Below, in pieces: positions 45,726-56,810 of a stretch of 64,000 nucleotides of DNA. The notes beneath the pieces are model-generated. The model did not search any database. It was not told the origin of the DNA and worked only from the letters and a program-made list of their open reading frames with translations. A program made the position numbers and the translations under genes. The stretch is from Cepaea nemoralis (taxonomy: Eukaryota; Mollusca; Gastropoda; Stylommatophora; Helicidae), in assembly GCA_014155875.1 (NCBI GenBank), contig JACEFZ010014585.1:310001-374000 (forward strand), in the 5' to 3' direction. How positions within the stretch are numbered: position 1 is the first letter of the stretch; each line of letters opens with the position of its first letter.

Positions 45726-47790
45726 CTCCAACAGTCAAATAAGAAAAAATGTTAGCCAAATTATTAAAATGTTGGCCAAATATAGAAATATATCGACCAG
45801 ACGTATAAAATATAGTAAAGTTTGTTAGCCAAACTTATAAAACTCGTGGTCAAAATAAGAAATATCTCAACCAAGCGTATAAGAAATAGGAAAAAGGCTA
45901 GTCAAACTAATGAAAATGTTGGCCAAATACAGAAATATCTCGACCAACTTATAAAATGTAGGAAAAATTGTTAGCCAAACTGATAAAACACTTAGTCAAA
46001 ATAAGAAACGTCTCGACTAACATTATATAAAATAGGAAAAATGGTAACCAAATTAATTTAAAAGGTGACCAAAATAGGAAATATCTCGACCAAACTTTTG
46101 AAAAGTAGGAAAATTGTTCGTCAAATGTGACAAATATTGGGCAAGTAGGAAATCATGTTAGCCAAATAGGAAAAATATCGATCAAACTTATAGATGTCTC
46201 GTCCAAACTTATAAAATGTATGAACATTTGTTAGCCAAAGGTGAAAAATATTGGCCAAGTAAAGAAATATCTCATCCGAATTTATAACAAGTAAGAAAAC
46301 ATGCTAGTAAAATCAAGAAATATGTCGACTGAAGTTATACAATAGGCGAAACGATGGACAAACTTATAAAGATGTCGACCGTTATAAGAAAATGTATTAC
46401 CCAAATTAGGAAAAAATATTGACCAAGTTTTGAAATATCTCGACCAAACTTACAAAAAAGTAGGAAAATATGTCGACTAAAGTAGGAACATTTGTTAGCC
46501 AAAGATGAAAAATATTGGTCAAGTAAAGAAATATCGCATCCAAACTTTTAAAATGTAGGAAACTTTATTAACCAAATGTGAAAAATATTGTCTAAGTAAA
46601 GACATAGTTTAAACTAATCTTATAAATATGTCGTCCAAACTTATAAACATTAGGAAAATGTGTTAACCAAATGGGAAATATATTGGCCCAGTGGAGTAAT
46701 ATCTCAACCATACTTATGAAAAGGAGGAAAATGTGTTAACCTAATGAGAAAATATCGCCCAAGTGAAGAAAAATGTTACACAAAACTTATGAAAAGGAGG
46801 AAAATGTGTTAACCTAATGAGAAAAATATCGCCCAAGTGAAGAGAAAAGTTACACAAAACTTATAAAACTTAGGAAAATGTGTTAACCTAATGAGAAAAA
46901 TATCGCCCAATTGAAGAAAAAGTTACACAAAACTTATAAAACTTAGGAAAATGTATTAACCTAATGAGAAAAATATTGGCCAAGTAAAGAAAAACGTACA
47001 CAAAACTTCTGAAAAGTAAGAAAATTTGTTAACCAAATGGGAAAAATATTGGTCAAGTGGAGAAATATCTCAACCATACTTATGAAAAGGAGGAAAATGT
47101 GTTAACCTATTGAGAAAATATCGCCCAAGTGAAGAAAAAAGTTACACAAAACTTATAAAACTTAGGAAAATGTGTTAACCTAATGAGAAAAATATTGACC
47201 AAGTAAAGAATAACGTACACCAAACTTCTGAAAAGTAAGAAAATTTGTTAACCAAATGGGGAAAAATATTGGTCAAGTAGAGAAATATCTCAACCATACT
47301 TATGAAAAGGAGGAAAATGTGTTAACCTAATGAGAAAAATATCGCCCAAGTGAAGAAAAATGTTACACAAAACTTATGAAAAGGAGGAAAATGTGTTAAC
47401 CTAATGAGAAAAATATCGCCCAAGTGAAGAAAAAAAGTTACACAAAACTTATAAAACTTAGGAAAATGTGTTAACCTAATGAAAAAAATATCGCCCAATT
47501 AAAGAAAAAAAGTTACACAAAACTTATACAACTTAGGAAAGTGTGTTAACCTAATGAGAAAAATATTGACCAAGTAAAGAAAAACGTACACCAAACTTCT
47601 GAAAAGTAAGAAAATTTGTTAACCAAAAGGGAAAAATATATGGGCTAAACTATGAAATATGTTGACCGAACTAAGAAAATGTGTTAACCAAATGGGGAAA
47701 AATGTTGGGCAAAACATGAAACATCTCGACCAAGCTTATAAATATCTCGTGTAAACTTATAAAAATGTAGGAACAAATATTGCTTCTGTA
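45726..47790. repeat. AT-rich tandem array of about 75-bp units, left arm of element 2
   Basis: The most regular part (46720-47640) repeats GGAGGAAAATGTGTTAACCT, AATGAGAAAAATATCGCCCA and GTTACACAAAACTTATAAAA with a 73-77 bp period. The outer part (45726-46700) is the same motif set, more diverged (GTTAGCCAAA, AAATATTGGCCAAGT, AAATATCTCGACCAAACTTA). Mirrored at 49270-51330. Confidence 0.92.
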
Positions 47791-48053
47791 TTTATGTCAA
47801 ACGTGTCTAGAACTTTTATCTGAACAGACATTTCACAAGACATAATCATCAACGTCAACACTTTCCCTCTTTTACATTACCGAAAGTTTCAACTTATCAG
47901 TCCAGAGTATCCACTAAAGAAGCACTTATGCATACTAATCACCCAGCTCTTCACACTCTTGGTTTTTTTTTTTCTTTTCTAACGCAAAGTGTCTCTGTCT
48001 TTCATAGATAGCTTCACAACTTTTCTATGTAGCACCACTAATAACTCCAAACC

Positions 48054-49018
48054 TTTAATTTTAATTAAAATTTAAAACTAATAAATCGCAATTTTATTGC
48101 ACGCTTCACTAAATATACAGATATAGTGTAAGTATAGGTATAGGTTAGGTATAGGACATATTTCAAGCTTACATCTTGCGCAATAAAATTGCGATTTATT
48201 AGTTTTAAATTTTAATTAAAATTTAATCACATAAATTTAACATTTTCATTTCTAACACTGGTTTGTATCTATGTCTCTTAAGAAAGAGTTTGTTGTATAG
48301 TTAGGGTTAGGGTTAGTTGATGTATAGTTAGGGTTAGTGTTAGGATTAGATGATGTATACTTAGGGTTAGGGTTAGTAAGAAAGAGGTTTGTTGTGTTTG
48401 ATGTCTTTCTGGTAGTCCAAGGAATGCAACTCATTCGTCTCAATAACCCAAGCTCTGTTGTGTTTTCAAGTTCTGCCTAGGGGTGCTGGTCGATGACCAT
48501 ATTCGTTGTCTAGAATAGCGCCTAGTAGGTTAGTGGGCATGTGATTTATCTCCACGAGGTTGGAAAATCTGCCTAGTCAGCAGAAAATCAAAGAGAATGT
48601 TAATGTTATTTGGTATGAAACGTTGAAAGTCGGTTAGACGATGTGGTAGAGGGTATTCAAGGGCTCAGTAAGGCAGACGTGGCTTTAAGAAAGGTCGACT
48701 TCATAACAGACACTGTTGGTTGGTTGCAGACTTGCCGCTATTGCAGCTGTGAAATGACAAAGTGTGATAGAGGTGGACAAAGTAAGCAATGTTATGTTAG
48801 CTAGACTTCGAGAACACTCTTTGTATTGTTGAAAGATGGACCAATGGAAGGTTAGTGTAGCAGACATTGTGGTATAGAAAGTTGAAGATGTCAGCCATGG
48901 GAAGTGGATCTTTGCTGACGAATACTCAGATGATATTGAAACTATCCCAGGTGGAGCCACAGATTGCATTGCCATAAATGTTGTTATGACTGTTTCATTA
49001 GAGCTCATGTGCAACGAA
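48054..49018. other. Single-copy loop of element 2
   Basis: The only part of element 2 not mirrored. It contains a small inverted-repeat unit (48057-48223), a telomere-like (GTTAGG)n-rich stretch at 48298-48385, and a coding-like stretch on the plus strand (48560-49095). It separates the two arms by about 965 bp. Confidence 0.9.
48057..48223. mobile_element. MITE-like hairpin unit in the loop
   Basis: 48057-48100 and 48180-48223 are perfect 44-bp inverted repeats (core AATAAATCGCAATTTTATTG) around an unrelated spacer of 79 bp. It begins at the exact arm/loop boundary. Size and structure fit a MITE, but I could not fix a target duplication. Confidence 0.75.
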
Positions 49019-49095
49019 GGTTTGGAGTTGTTAGTGGTGCTACATAGAAAAGTTGTGAAGCTATCTATGAAAGACAGAGACACTTTGTGTTAGAT
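48600..49095 (+). pseudogene. Coding-like stretch in loop and inner arm of element 2, unknown
   Basis: Joined plus-strand pieces read like protein: VEGIQGLSKADVALRKVDF, then after a frame change DKVSNVMLARLREHSLYC, stop, MDQWKVSVADIVV, stop, KVEDVSHGKWIFADEYSDD, IETIPGGATDCIAINVVMT, and LELLVVLHRKVVKLSMKD, ending at a stop near 49090. I do not recognise it. The end lies inside the right arm and is therefore duplicated inverted in the left arm. It could be the worn remains of the element's own gene or chance. Confidence 0.3.
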
Positions 49096-49269
49096 AAGAA
49101 AAGAAAAAACCAAGAGTGTGAAGAGCTGGGTGATTAGTATGCATAAGTGCTTCTTTAGTGGATACTCTGGACTGATAAGTTGAAGCTTTCGGTAATGTAA
49201 AAGAGGGAAAGTGTTGACGTTGATGATTATGTCTTGTGAAATGTCTGTTCCGATAAAAGTTCAAGACAC

Positions 49270-51330
49270 GTTTGACATAACTACAGAAGCAATATTTGTT
49301 CCTACTTTTTATAAGTTTACACGAGATATTTATAAGTTTGGTCGAGATGTTTCATGTTTTGGCCAACATTTTTCCCCTCTTTGGTTAACACATTTTCTTA
49401 CTTCGGTCAACATATTTCATAGTTTAGCCCACATATTTTTCCCTTTTGGTTAACAAATTTTCTTACTTTTCAGAAGTTTGGTGTACGTTTTTCTTTACTT
49501 GGTCAATATTTTTCTCATTAGGTTAACACATTTTCCTAAGTTTTATAAGTTTTGTGTAACTTTTTTTCTTCAATTGGGCGATATTTTTCTCATTAGGTTA
49601 ACACATTTTCCTAAGTTTTATAAGTTTTGTGTAACTTTTTTCTTCACTTGGGCGATATTTTTCTCATTAGGTTAACACATTTTCCTCCTTTTCATAAGTA
49701 TTGGTGAGACATATTTCTCCACTTGGCCGATATTTTTCTCATTAGGTTAACACATTTTCCTCCTTTTCATAAGTATGGTTGAGATATTTCTCTACTTGAC
49801 CAATATTTTCCCATTTGGTTAACAAATTTTCTTACTTTTCAGAAGTTTGGTGTACGTTTTTCTTTACTTGGTCAATATTTTTCTCATTAGGTTAACACAT
49901 TTTCCTAAGTTTTATAAGTTTTGTGTAACTTTTTTCTTCACTTGGGCGATATTTTCTCAATAGGTTAACACATTTTCCTCCTTTTCATAAGTATGGTTGA
50001 GATATTTCTCCACTTGACCAATATTTTTCCCATTTGGTTAACAAATTTTCTTACTTTTCAGAAGTTTTGTGTACGTTTTTCTTTACTTGGCCAATATTTT
50101 TCTCATTAGGTTAATACATTTTCCTAAGTTTATAAGGTTTGTGTAACTTTTTTCTTCAATTGGTCAATATTTTTCTCATTAGGTTAACACATTTTCCTAA
50201 GTTTTATAAGTTTTGTGTAACTTTTCTCTTCAATTGGGCGATATTTTTCTCATTAGGTTAACACATTTTCCTAAATTTTATAAGTTTTGTGTAACTTTTT
50301 TCTTCACTTGGGCGATATTTTTCTCATTAGGTTAACACATTTTCCTCCTTTTCATAAGTATGGTTGAGATATTTCTCCACTTGGCCAATATTTTTCCCAT
50401 TTGGTTAACACATTTTCCTAATGTTTATAAGTTTGGACGACATATTTATAAGATTAGTTGAAACATGTCTTTACTTGGACAATATTTTTCACATTTGGTT
50501 AATAAAGTTTCCTACATTTTAAAAGTTTGGATGCGATATTTCTTTACTTGACCAATATTTTTCATCTTTGGCTAACAAATGTTCCTACTTTAGTCGACAT
50601 ATTTTCCTATTTTTTGTAAGTTTGGTCGAGATATTTCAAAACTTGGTCAATATTTTTTCCTAATTTGGGTACCTACATTTTCTTATAACCGTCGACATCT
50701 TTATAAGTTTGTCCATCGTTTCGCCTATTGTATAACTTCAGTCGACATATTTCTTGATTTTACTAGCATGTTTTCTTACTTGTTATAAATTCGGATGAGA
50801 TATTTCTTTACTTGGCCAATATTTTTCACCTTTGGCTAACAAATGTTCATACATTTTATAAGTTTGGACGAGACATCTATAAGTTTGATCGATATTTTTC
50901 CTATTTGGCTAACATGATTTCCTACTTGCCCAATATTTTTCACATTTGACGAACAATTTTCCTACTTTTAATAAGTTTGGTCGAGATATTTCCTATTTTG
51001 GTCACAATTTTTAATTAGTTTGGTTACCATTTTCCCTACTTTTTATAATGTTAGTCGAGACGTTTCTTATTTTGACCAACAGTTTTGTCAGTTTGGCTAA
51101 CAATTTTTCCTACATTTTATAAGTTGGTCGAGATATTTCTGTATTTGGCCAACATTTTCATTAGTTTGACTAGCCTTTTCCCTACTTTTTATATTCTTGG
51201 TTGAGATATTTCTTATTTTTACCACGAGTTTTATAAGTTTGGCTAACACATTTTACTATATTTTATAAGTCTGGTCGATATATTTCTATATTTGGCCAAC
51301 ATTTTAATAATTTGGCTAACATGTTTTCTT
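49270..51330. repeat. AT-rich tandem array, right arm of element 2
   Basis: Reverse complement of 45726-47790 with slightly different unit composition, showing that units have been gained, lost or shuffled since the arms formed. Short frames in it (for example 49478-49675) are products of the repeat. Confidence 0.92.
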
Positions 51331-51349
51331 ATTTGACTTGTTGGAGTGG

Positions 51350-52010
51350 TACATAGAACCTGTACTTTTGTCTGGATGTGAAATGTGGCAATGAGCCGAC
51401 ACATTGAAAAACATATATTGGCATTGGAAATAGGTTTCTGCGGAAAGATGCAAAGACCCATTTGGCCAGGCAGAAGAGTTAATGAAAGTGTAAATGTCTG
51501 CTATGAGCCGCGATAACTGCGCTGGTCAGGCCAGCGGGTACATGATATGTCATGTTATATGAGACACCTAAGATTGATCCGGGGAAGCTTGTTGTGTTCA
51601 CAGGTAATATTATACAGGTGATAAAAATAGCTAAACACTCGTCGGTGTATGACCCGATTGCTGTTAAGTAAAAGGTACACCTCCCCAACTGGCCTCAGGT
51701 GCTCACATCTCTCCTCTATGTCTATGAGAAATGGGTTAGTCGAACACAGTGATGACTTGGTTATAGTTGTGTATACTGTATTCGAAACTGCCTTGTGGTG
51801 TATAGAGGCCTCGGTAGTAGTAGTTTCGTGTTCTTTGCTGTTACTTGGTGACCCTATGACGACTCGGACATAGAAACGATAGAGAAGGGAGACCCTTTTA
51901 AACTTCCGGCGCCATGTTGACGAGGGGGAAGAATCACTCCCGTACATAGGTGGTCATCACGAGTTAGGTCCCCTGGTTCGATCGCCAACAGAACACCGTT
52001 TTTTTTCTGT
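51350..52010 (+). repeat. Shared module and tRNA-like segment, right arm of element 2
   Basis: 51370-51790 aligns with 24000-24400 in element 1, including an identical GACTTGGTTATAGTTGTGTA. 51905-52008 is the tRNA-like segment with a T run, aligning in its first half with 25010-25075 of element 1. Confidence 0.85.
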
Positions 52011-53339
52011 AGTATCCCTCTTAACGACGCGTCTCGGCTGTATCCATACGCATGTGACATGGATGCAACGCCCTCTTTGACCGGCTTGTAGCCCATTACC
52101 CACAGGTCCATATACATTGTGGTAATACATGTCTATCTTGTGAGATGTTGGTTTACTTCTACCACACTAATACATACGAGTAGAGGACATGGAGCTTGAA
52201 ATGGGGAAACAGTAGCCGTGAGCCTACAAAGAAAGACAACAATGTCTGATGGGAGGTGGCTTTAAAGCGTTGGAACAAGAATCGCTGTGATGAAGGTCGT
52301 CTTTTGCAAGTTGGAAATACATACTGACTAATATAAAGTTGTCAACTGTAATGAGAAATAAAAGGAGTGTTTAAGTACTACATAGAACCCGTACTTTTGT
52401 ATGACTGTGAAGCGAGGTCAGTGAGCAGACAAGCTGAAATGCCTCTAATGCCAGTGGCGTTGTGGATTCTGAGACATCGTTTTTAAAAAGTTCACTAGAC
52501 ACCCGCATGAAATTCCCTCCAAATACTACAAGGCACATGACAACAGGCAGCATAGCAGACACATAGACACTATACCAGCTCTGTAAGGCAACATACTTTG
52601 ATAATGTATACATAACGGACGCTTTCCAATAATACTGCACACATCTATAAGCAGTGGTAAACCCGTATACACAGATACACGATACTTTCCTAAAGTAGAC
52701 TCTAGCCAATGTTCGCAGTGCAGCTATATAGAGGCATGTCTATGAGTTGATATGAAATATGTTTGATTATTTTTACACCCGGATGTAATAGGCGACAATT
52801 CACAACACAGCTACGATGCGCTGACAGGGGTGACCTTATCAACTTCACATACTGGTCAATCTATATACACCTGCCCAATAACATAGTACACCATCCGTCT
52901 TCAGCACCACGAGCGTTTTCAATGTCACAAGAATAACGAGCTACTGATATTTAAGATCAGAGTGGCACATGCTGATACTGTTTGTGATATCTCCTACTCA
53001 TACCACTTGTTTTAACTGCATAAGGACACATACACCTAGCCCATAATCTCCAATCGGCAATTATGAGAAAAATCGAGGGTAGTGTTAATGATTTTTTATT
53101 GGATGTCCCGACAATAGGCGTTAATCCCTTAATCCTCTTCCAACCTTGTTATGAACCTTTATTAATATCGCGAACTATTTGCAATAGCGGAAATATCAGA
53201 AATATCAATTAACCCGACTTGGTCATTACGAGGATGATAATCCCATGGATTAGCCGTTATGAAGATGCGTATCGATTTTTTGTAACACCTGTTATGGTAT
53301 TGGGTATATCATATTTTGATTTTTAAGTTAGGTTATATT
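52011..53339. other. Right arm of element 2: mirror of 43741-45059, no gene
   Basis: Reverse complement of the corresponding left-arm stretch. No conserved reading frame between the two copies. Confidence 0.65.
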
Positions 53340-54875
53340 TTGTAACTCGTAGGTACAACTGGTGAAATCTGCTGCCTGTGTTTTTCATCACCGGTGGGAC
53401 TTGTGGCCTGCGGCGACAAGGCCGGACAAAGCGACCCTAACCTCTTATGATCAACTAGAGACCCACATGTTGATGACTGGCAATTTTACCAACGACAAAG
53501 TACCGAGATTCGAACCTGTCACTTCCACAGTGTCTGGGGTATCACCTAAACATACTCCGAAACCAGCACACCACCTCTACTTTTCTAATTATAACCGGGT
53601 TAATAACACCAGAGCTCGAAATCACAACTAAGTAACCAGCTAATGTCAATATTTCTTCTACCACTAGACCACCTCACTGGGATTCGAACCCGATGATAGT
53701 GTTCAGAAGCGTTTATCTAATTACTCACCCACTCACCCCACCCCTTAACAACGAATATCACAAAGTCATACCCACTAAAACTATCGGCCATCTTTACATT
53801 TTAAGGTTTTCCTTTGAAGAGTTGTAACCGGTATGATGATAGTATTTACGTCCCATCCACTACAGATAATAGTAACCACCGTTATAATAAACAGTCGACC
53901 CCTTTACAATAGACATATAATGAAAACATCCTAGGTCTTCTAGCGAACAACGCCGCCAGTTTGTGTTGAATTTGTCGGGTTGGTAGACCCCCATGCCTTT
54001 ATTTACGCAATTCTCCACTCGATAATCCTGGCTCTTACCAAGCAAAGCGCGTAATTATCTAACCACTCCATCCCTCTCCCACCTCTTAACAAGGATCGGA
54101 AGCAGTTATCTAGCTATTTCTACACTCACCTACCCCTTAACAACGACCTGGAGCATTTATCTAGCAACTCCTCTGTCTCTTAGCAAGGAACCGCCGCATT
54201 CATTTAGCCACTTCGCCACTCGCCCACCTCTTTAAAATGTTCAGAAGCACTTCTCTAGCTACTTCTCCGCTCACCCACTCCTTAACAACGAATAACACTA
54301 AGCCACACCCACTACAACCTTTACTATCGACCATCTTTACTTTTTTAAGGTGTTTATTTGAAGAGTTTAACCAATATGATGGTAGTGTTTCGGAGCCTGT
54401 TATATAGGTACATCAGCCACTCACCAACCCCTTAACAACGAATACCACGAAGCCAGACCCCTTACAACCGTTAATACTGGCAAGTATTTACTTTTTAAGG
54501 TTTTCATTTGAAGAGGTGTAATCTACTTGATGATAGTGTTCCGAAGCAGTTAAGTAACTATTCGGCTACTCAACCACCCCTTAACATCAAACAACACTAA
54601 GCCATACCCCTTACAACCGTTACTACTGGCCATCTTTAATGTTTTAAGGTTTTCATTTGAAGAGGTGTAATCTACATGATGATAGTTTATAGGCCACTAC
54701 GACCCACTACAGATCATATACACGCCATATTTACATTTTTACTGTTTACAACTTTCATATGACACCCGGAGCGACTCGAGGGTTCGAACCCGCGCCCACG
54801 CGACCACCCGGTCGTGGTCGCCCCCGCGTTCGTCGCCCGCGCTGGCCCCGACCACCCCGCGCGTCTTTGGTTGTT
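53340..54875. repeat. tRNA-like modules, right arm of element 2
   Basis: Mirror of 42235-43740: B boxes in inverted orientation (GGGATTCGAACCC near 53678, GGGTTCGAACCCG near 54779) and the TTCATTTGAAGAGGTGTAA repeats at 54496-54710. Confidence 0.75.
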
Positions 54876-54997
54876 GTTTAATTTTTTTTTAAATTAGTTA
54901 AAATATTATACACAAACTCAGTTATCTGCCCTTAGAAACATGTCTTTTATTAGAATTATCAACCCTTACATACGACCTTAGTACCTACCCTACCCGC

Positions 54998-55225
54998 CCT
55001 GGATTGGGGGCAATCCAGCGAGGTCAATCCAGAAAGTATAATTAGGAGAAGACCAAAAAAAACCTACCCTTAAACCCTAACCCCTAACCCTAACCCCTAA
55101 CCCCTAACCCCTAACCCTAACCCCTAACCCCTAACCCTAACCCTAACCCTAACCCCTAACCCTAACCCCTAACCCTAACCCCTAACCCCTAACCCCTAAC
55201 CCAGCTGGATTGGGGTCAATCCAGC
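54998..55225. repeat. Telomere-like tract bracketed by hairpins, right end
   Basis: 55068-55203 is a (CCCTAA)/(CCCCTAA) tract, shorter than the left one, with CTGGATTG...CAATCCAG hairpins at 55000-55020 and 55204-55224. It is the mirror image of 41854-42100. Confidence 0.95.
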
Positions 55226-55276
55226 ACCACAATCCAGAAATGCTAATCAAATAGGACATAACGTACTACTATGGTT

Positions 55277-56152
55277 TGTAATTTTGCCTCGCTCCTCTTG
55301 GAATAGACTCAGTGGCCGCCTGTATAACTGCTCTGGTTAGACATACTTATTCATTACAAGCTTGATTGGTATGTGATCACTACCTGCTAACTGGTCAAGC
55401 ACATGGCGATCGATTTTGTGGAGGTTGTCTCCTGTGCAGAAAGCTAAGTCTGGAGTAGAAGTGGTAAGCCATCTTCTGGAGTAGAAGCTTGGTGTGTCAT
55501 CCGCTTTGTTGAGTAGCTGGAGATTTGAGTCTATTTCCCATTCCTCCACTTCATCTCCTCTTTTGTCAGTATCTGGGTATCCCCATCTTTCTGAACGGCT
55601 ATTAAAGTCTCCGACAATAATGCAGTTTGTGTTAGTTATTTTCATGTTTGAGAGTGTAAGGTCCTTATCTGCTGGGCTATACAGATTGTAAATACTTATT
55701 TTCACGTCCTTTATCATTACATCAACACCTATAATTTCCGTTTGGTTGTCAGAGATCACAGATACTTCACTGCAAGGTATTGTATTTCGTGTAAGTATTA
55801 GAACTCCGAAACGTGTGGCCTGATATCCTCTGATTGAGAATTTGCGATTGGCGTTGAAGTGTGTCTCTTGAATGCATGCCACATCTATACTATCTTTATG
55901 AAGACGCTTTGTTAGGGAGACTTTCTTGTTATAAACTCCTTCGGCATTCCACTGTAGTATGTTGAGTGTCCGGGGTGTTTGGTCAATAGCTCTTAACCTA
56001 CTCCTCTGTGCCTTGACTCCACAGCACAGGGGAAGGTGACCACCAGTAGTCATGGGTGGACCCCCTCGAGGCAGGGGGCCCGGCACTATCACCGCCTGAT
56101 GGGACTTCACGGGATTAGCACCATAACGATTAATTTTCATCTGAGGCATCAT
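55277..56152 (-). pseudogene. RNase H-type LINE endonuclease, other half of element 2 host
   Basis: From 56152 down, the AP-endonuclease domain shows LNILQWNAEGVYNKK, IDVACIQETHFN, YQATRFGVLIL, ISIYNLYSP, CIIVGDFNSRSERWG, TPDLAFC and AGSDHIPI; these are the catalytic QE, GDFNS and SDH motifs. The frame stops at 55337; in another register the sequence continues SIPRGARQNYKPYWTEELQ across the ATGGTT site into 41802. The order of domains with 39110-41802 is that of one LINE cut by element 2. A stop and a frameshift before the junction show it is inactive. Confidence 0.93.
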
Positions 56153-56439
56153 GAATTGATAAAGTTACGTTGCACTGCTTTGTCAAGCCTGTGGCTCAGT
56201 ACATCCGATTTCGACAAGCATTTTTCGGGATGCTTTCCCTAGCCTTTGACTGTCTCCAGTCTACCTACAAGGCAGCAGGTTTGTGTGTCTCTTCGTCTGG
56301 TTCCTCTCCCTTGACCTTTCCGACATAGGTGACCCTACCAGTAGCTGTGCTACCATCGGCATAGCTCTTGGGGTCATTGGAACGCTCAAGCCCCTCTACC
56401 TCGTCAAGGTGGACACACGGCAGAGGGTAGTCGACTCTG
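56153..56439. other. LINE-like 5' fragment, unassigned
   Basis: It contains GTGACCCTACCAGTAGCTGT and GGCATAGCTCTTGGGGTCA, words I associate loosely with LINE leader or tail repeats of invertebrates. No protein is supported. Confidence 0.3.
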
Positions 56440-56621
56440 TGATGGTGAGTTTTGAAAATAACTGCTCGCAGCAGAAAGTTGTTCCGAACACAGATGCATA
56501 TTCTAATGCATGTCTCAGCATCATAACTTTTGTAATGTTTATAGAAGTTGCTTTAGAAGGGCCAGACCAATTGATTTCGCGGGGCTTTAACGGCCCACCG
56601 GCCAGATGTTCCCAAACCCTG
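56440..56621 (-). pseudogene. hAT transposase C-terminus and terminal repeat
   Basis: On the minus strand YASVFGTTFCCEQLFSKLTI (near 56445-56510) matches the C-terminal dimerisation segment of hAT transposases. Just upstream, 56621 begins CAGGGTTTGGGAACATCTGG, which looks like a hAT terminal repeat. Having a terminus next to the C-terminal coding suggests an internally deleted non-autonomous derivative. No second end was found. Confidence 0.65.
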
Positions 56622-56642
56622 ATCCATGCAATCACGACGAAA

Positions 56643-56810
56643 ACATAAAATATGGCGACGTTTCGAGGAATGTCTTATTCTTGTATTCTATCACTTTATA
56701 TTGAAACATTAAATATGGCGACGTTTCGAGAAATGTCTTACTCTTTTCTATCCATTTACAGTGAAAAATTAAATATAGCGACATTTCAGGAAGTTTTCTA
56801 TTCCCGACTA
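56643..56810. repeat. Three tandem units of about 60 bp
   Basis: ATATGGCGACGTTTCGAG-AATGTCTTA occurs at about 56651 and 56714, and a variant ATATAGCGACATTTCAGGA at 56774. The word also occurs at 38225. Confidence 0.85.

Larger units (their letters stand above)
41809..55270. mobile_element. Giant foldback transposon, element 2 (13.5 kb)
   Basis: The ends are AGTAGTACGTTATGTCC and its exact complement. The arms cover 41809-48053 and 49019-55270 (about 6.25 kb each) around a loop of about 965 bp. Arms differ by a few percent plus small indels; for example, 47815-48050 against 49022-49255 differs at only a handful of positions. ATGGTT flanks both sides. Arm order from the end inward: terminal hairpin, telomere-like tract, second hairpin, GC-rich tRNA-like segment, degenerate tRNA-like modules, AT-rich spacer, modules shared with element 1, roughly 75-bp AT-rich tandem repeats, unique inner end. 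No transposase or polymerase frame is seen. Termini suit Polinton/Maverick, but arms this long are more like foldback elements. Confidence 0.95.

Noticed and set aside
48685..49083. 132-residue minus-strand protein in the loop of element 2
   Set aside because: Low-complexity Ser/Thr-rich frame with no motif. The opposite strand looks more protein-like, though broken.
41809..55270. The giant palindrome as an assembly or chimeric-read artefact
   Set aside because: The arms differ by a few percent with indels, the loop is unique, and the ends sit at a 6-bp duplication inside a LINE whose frame rejoins. An artefact would give identical arms and no duplication. Read mapping would still be the final test.
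20479..55270. Polinton genes (polymerase B, integrase, ATPase, capsid) inside the foldback elements
   Set aside because: No frame with such motifs exists in either element. Only the termini and duplication length resemble Polintons.
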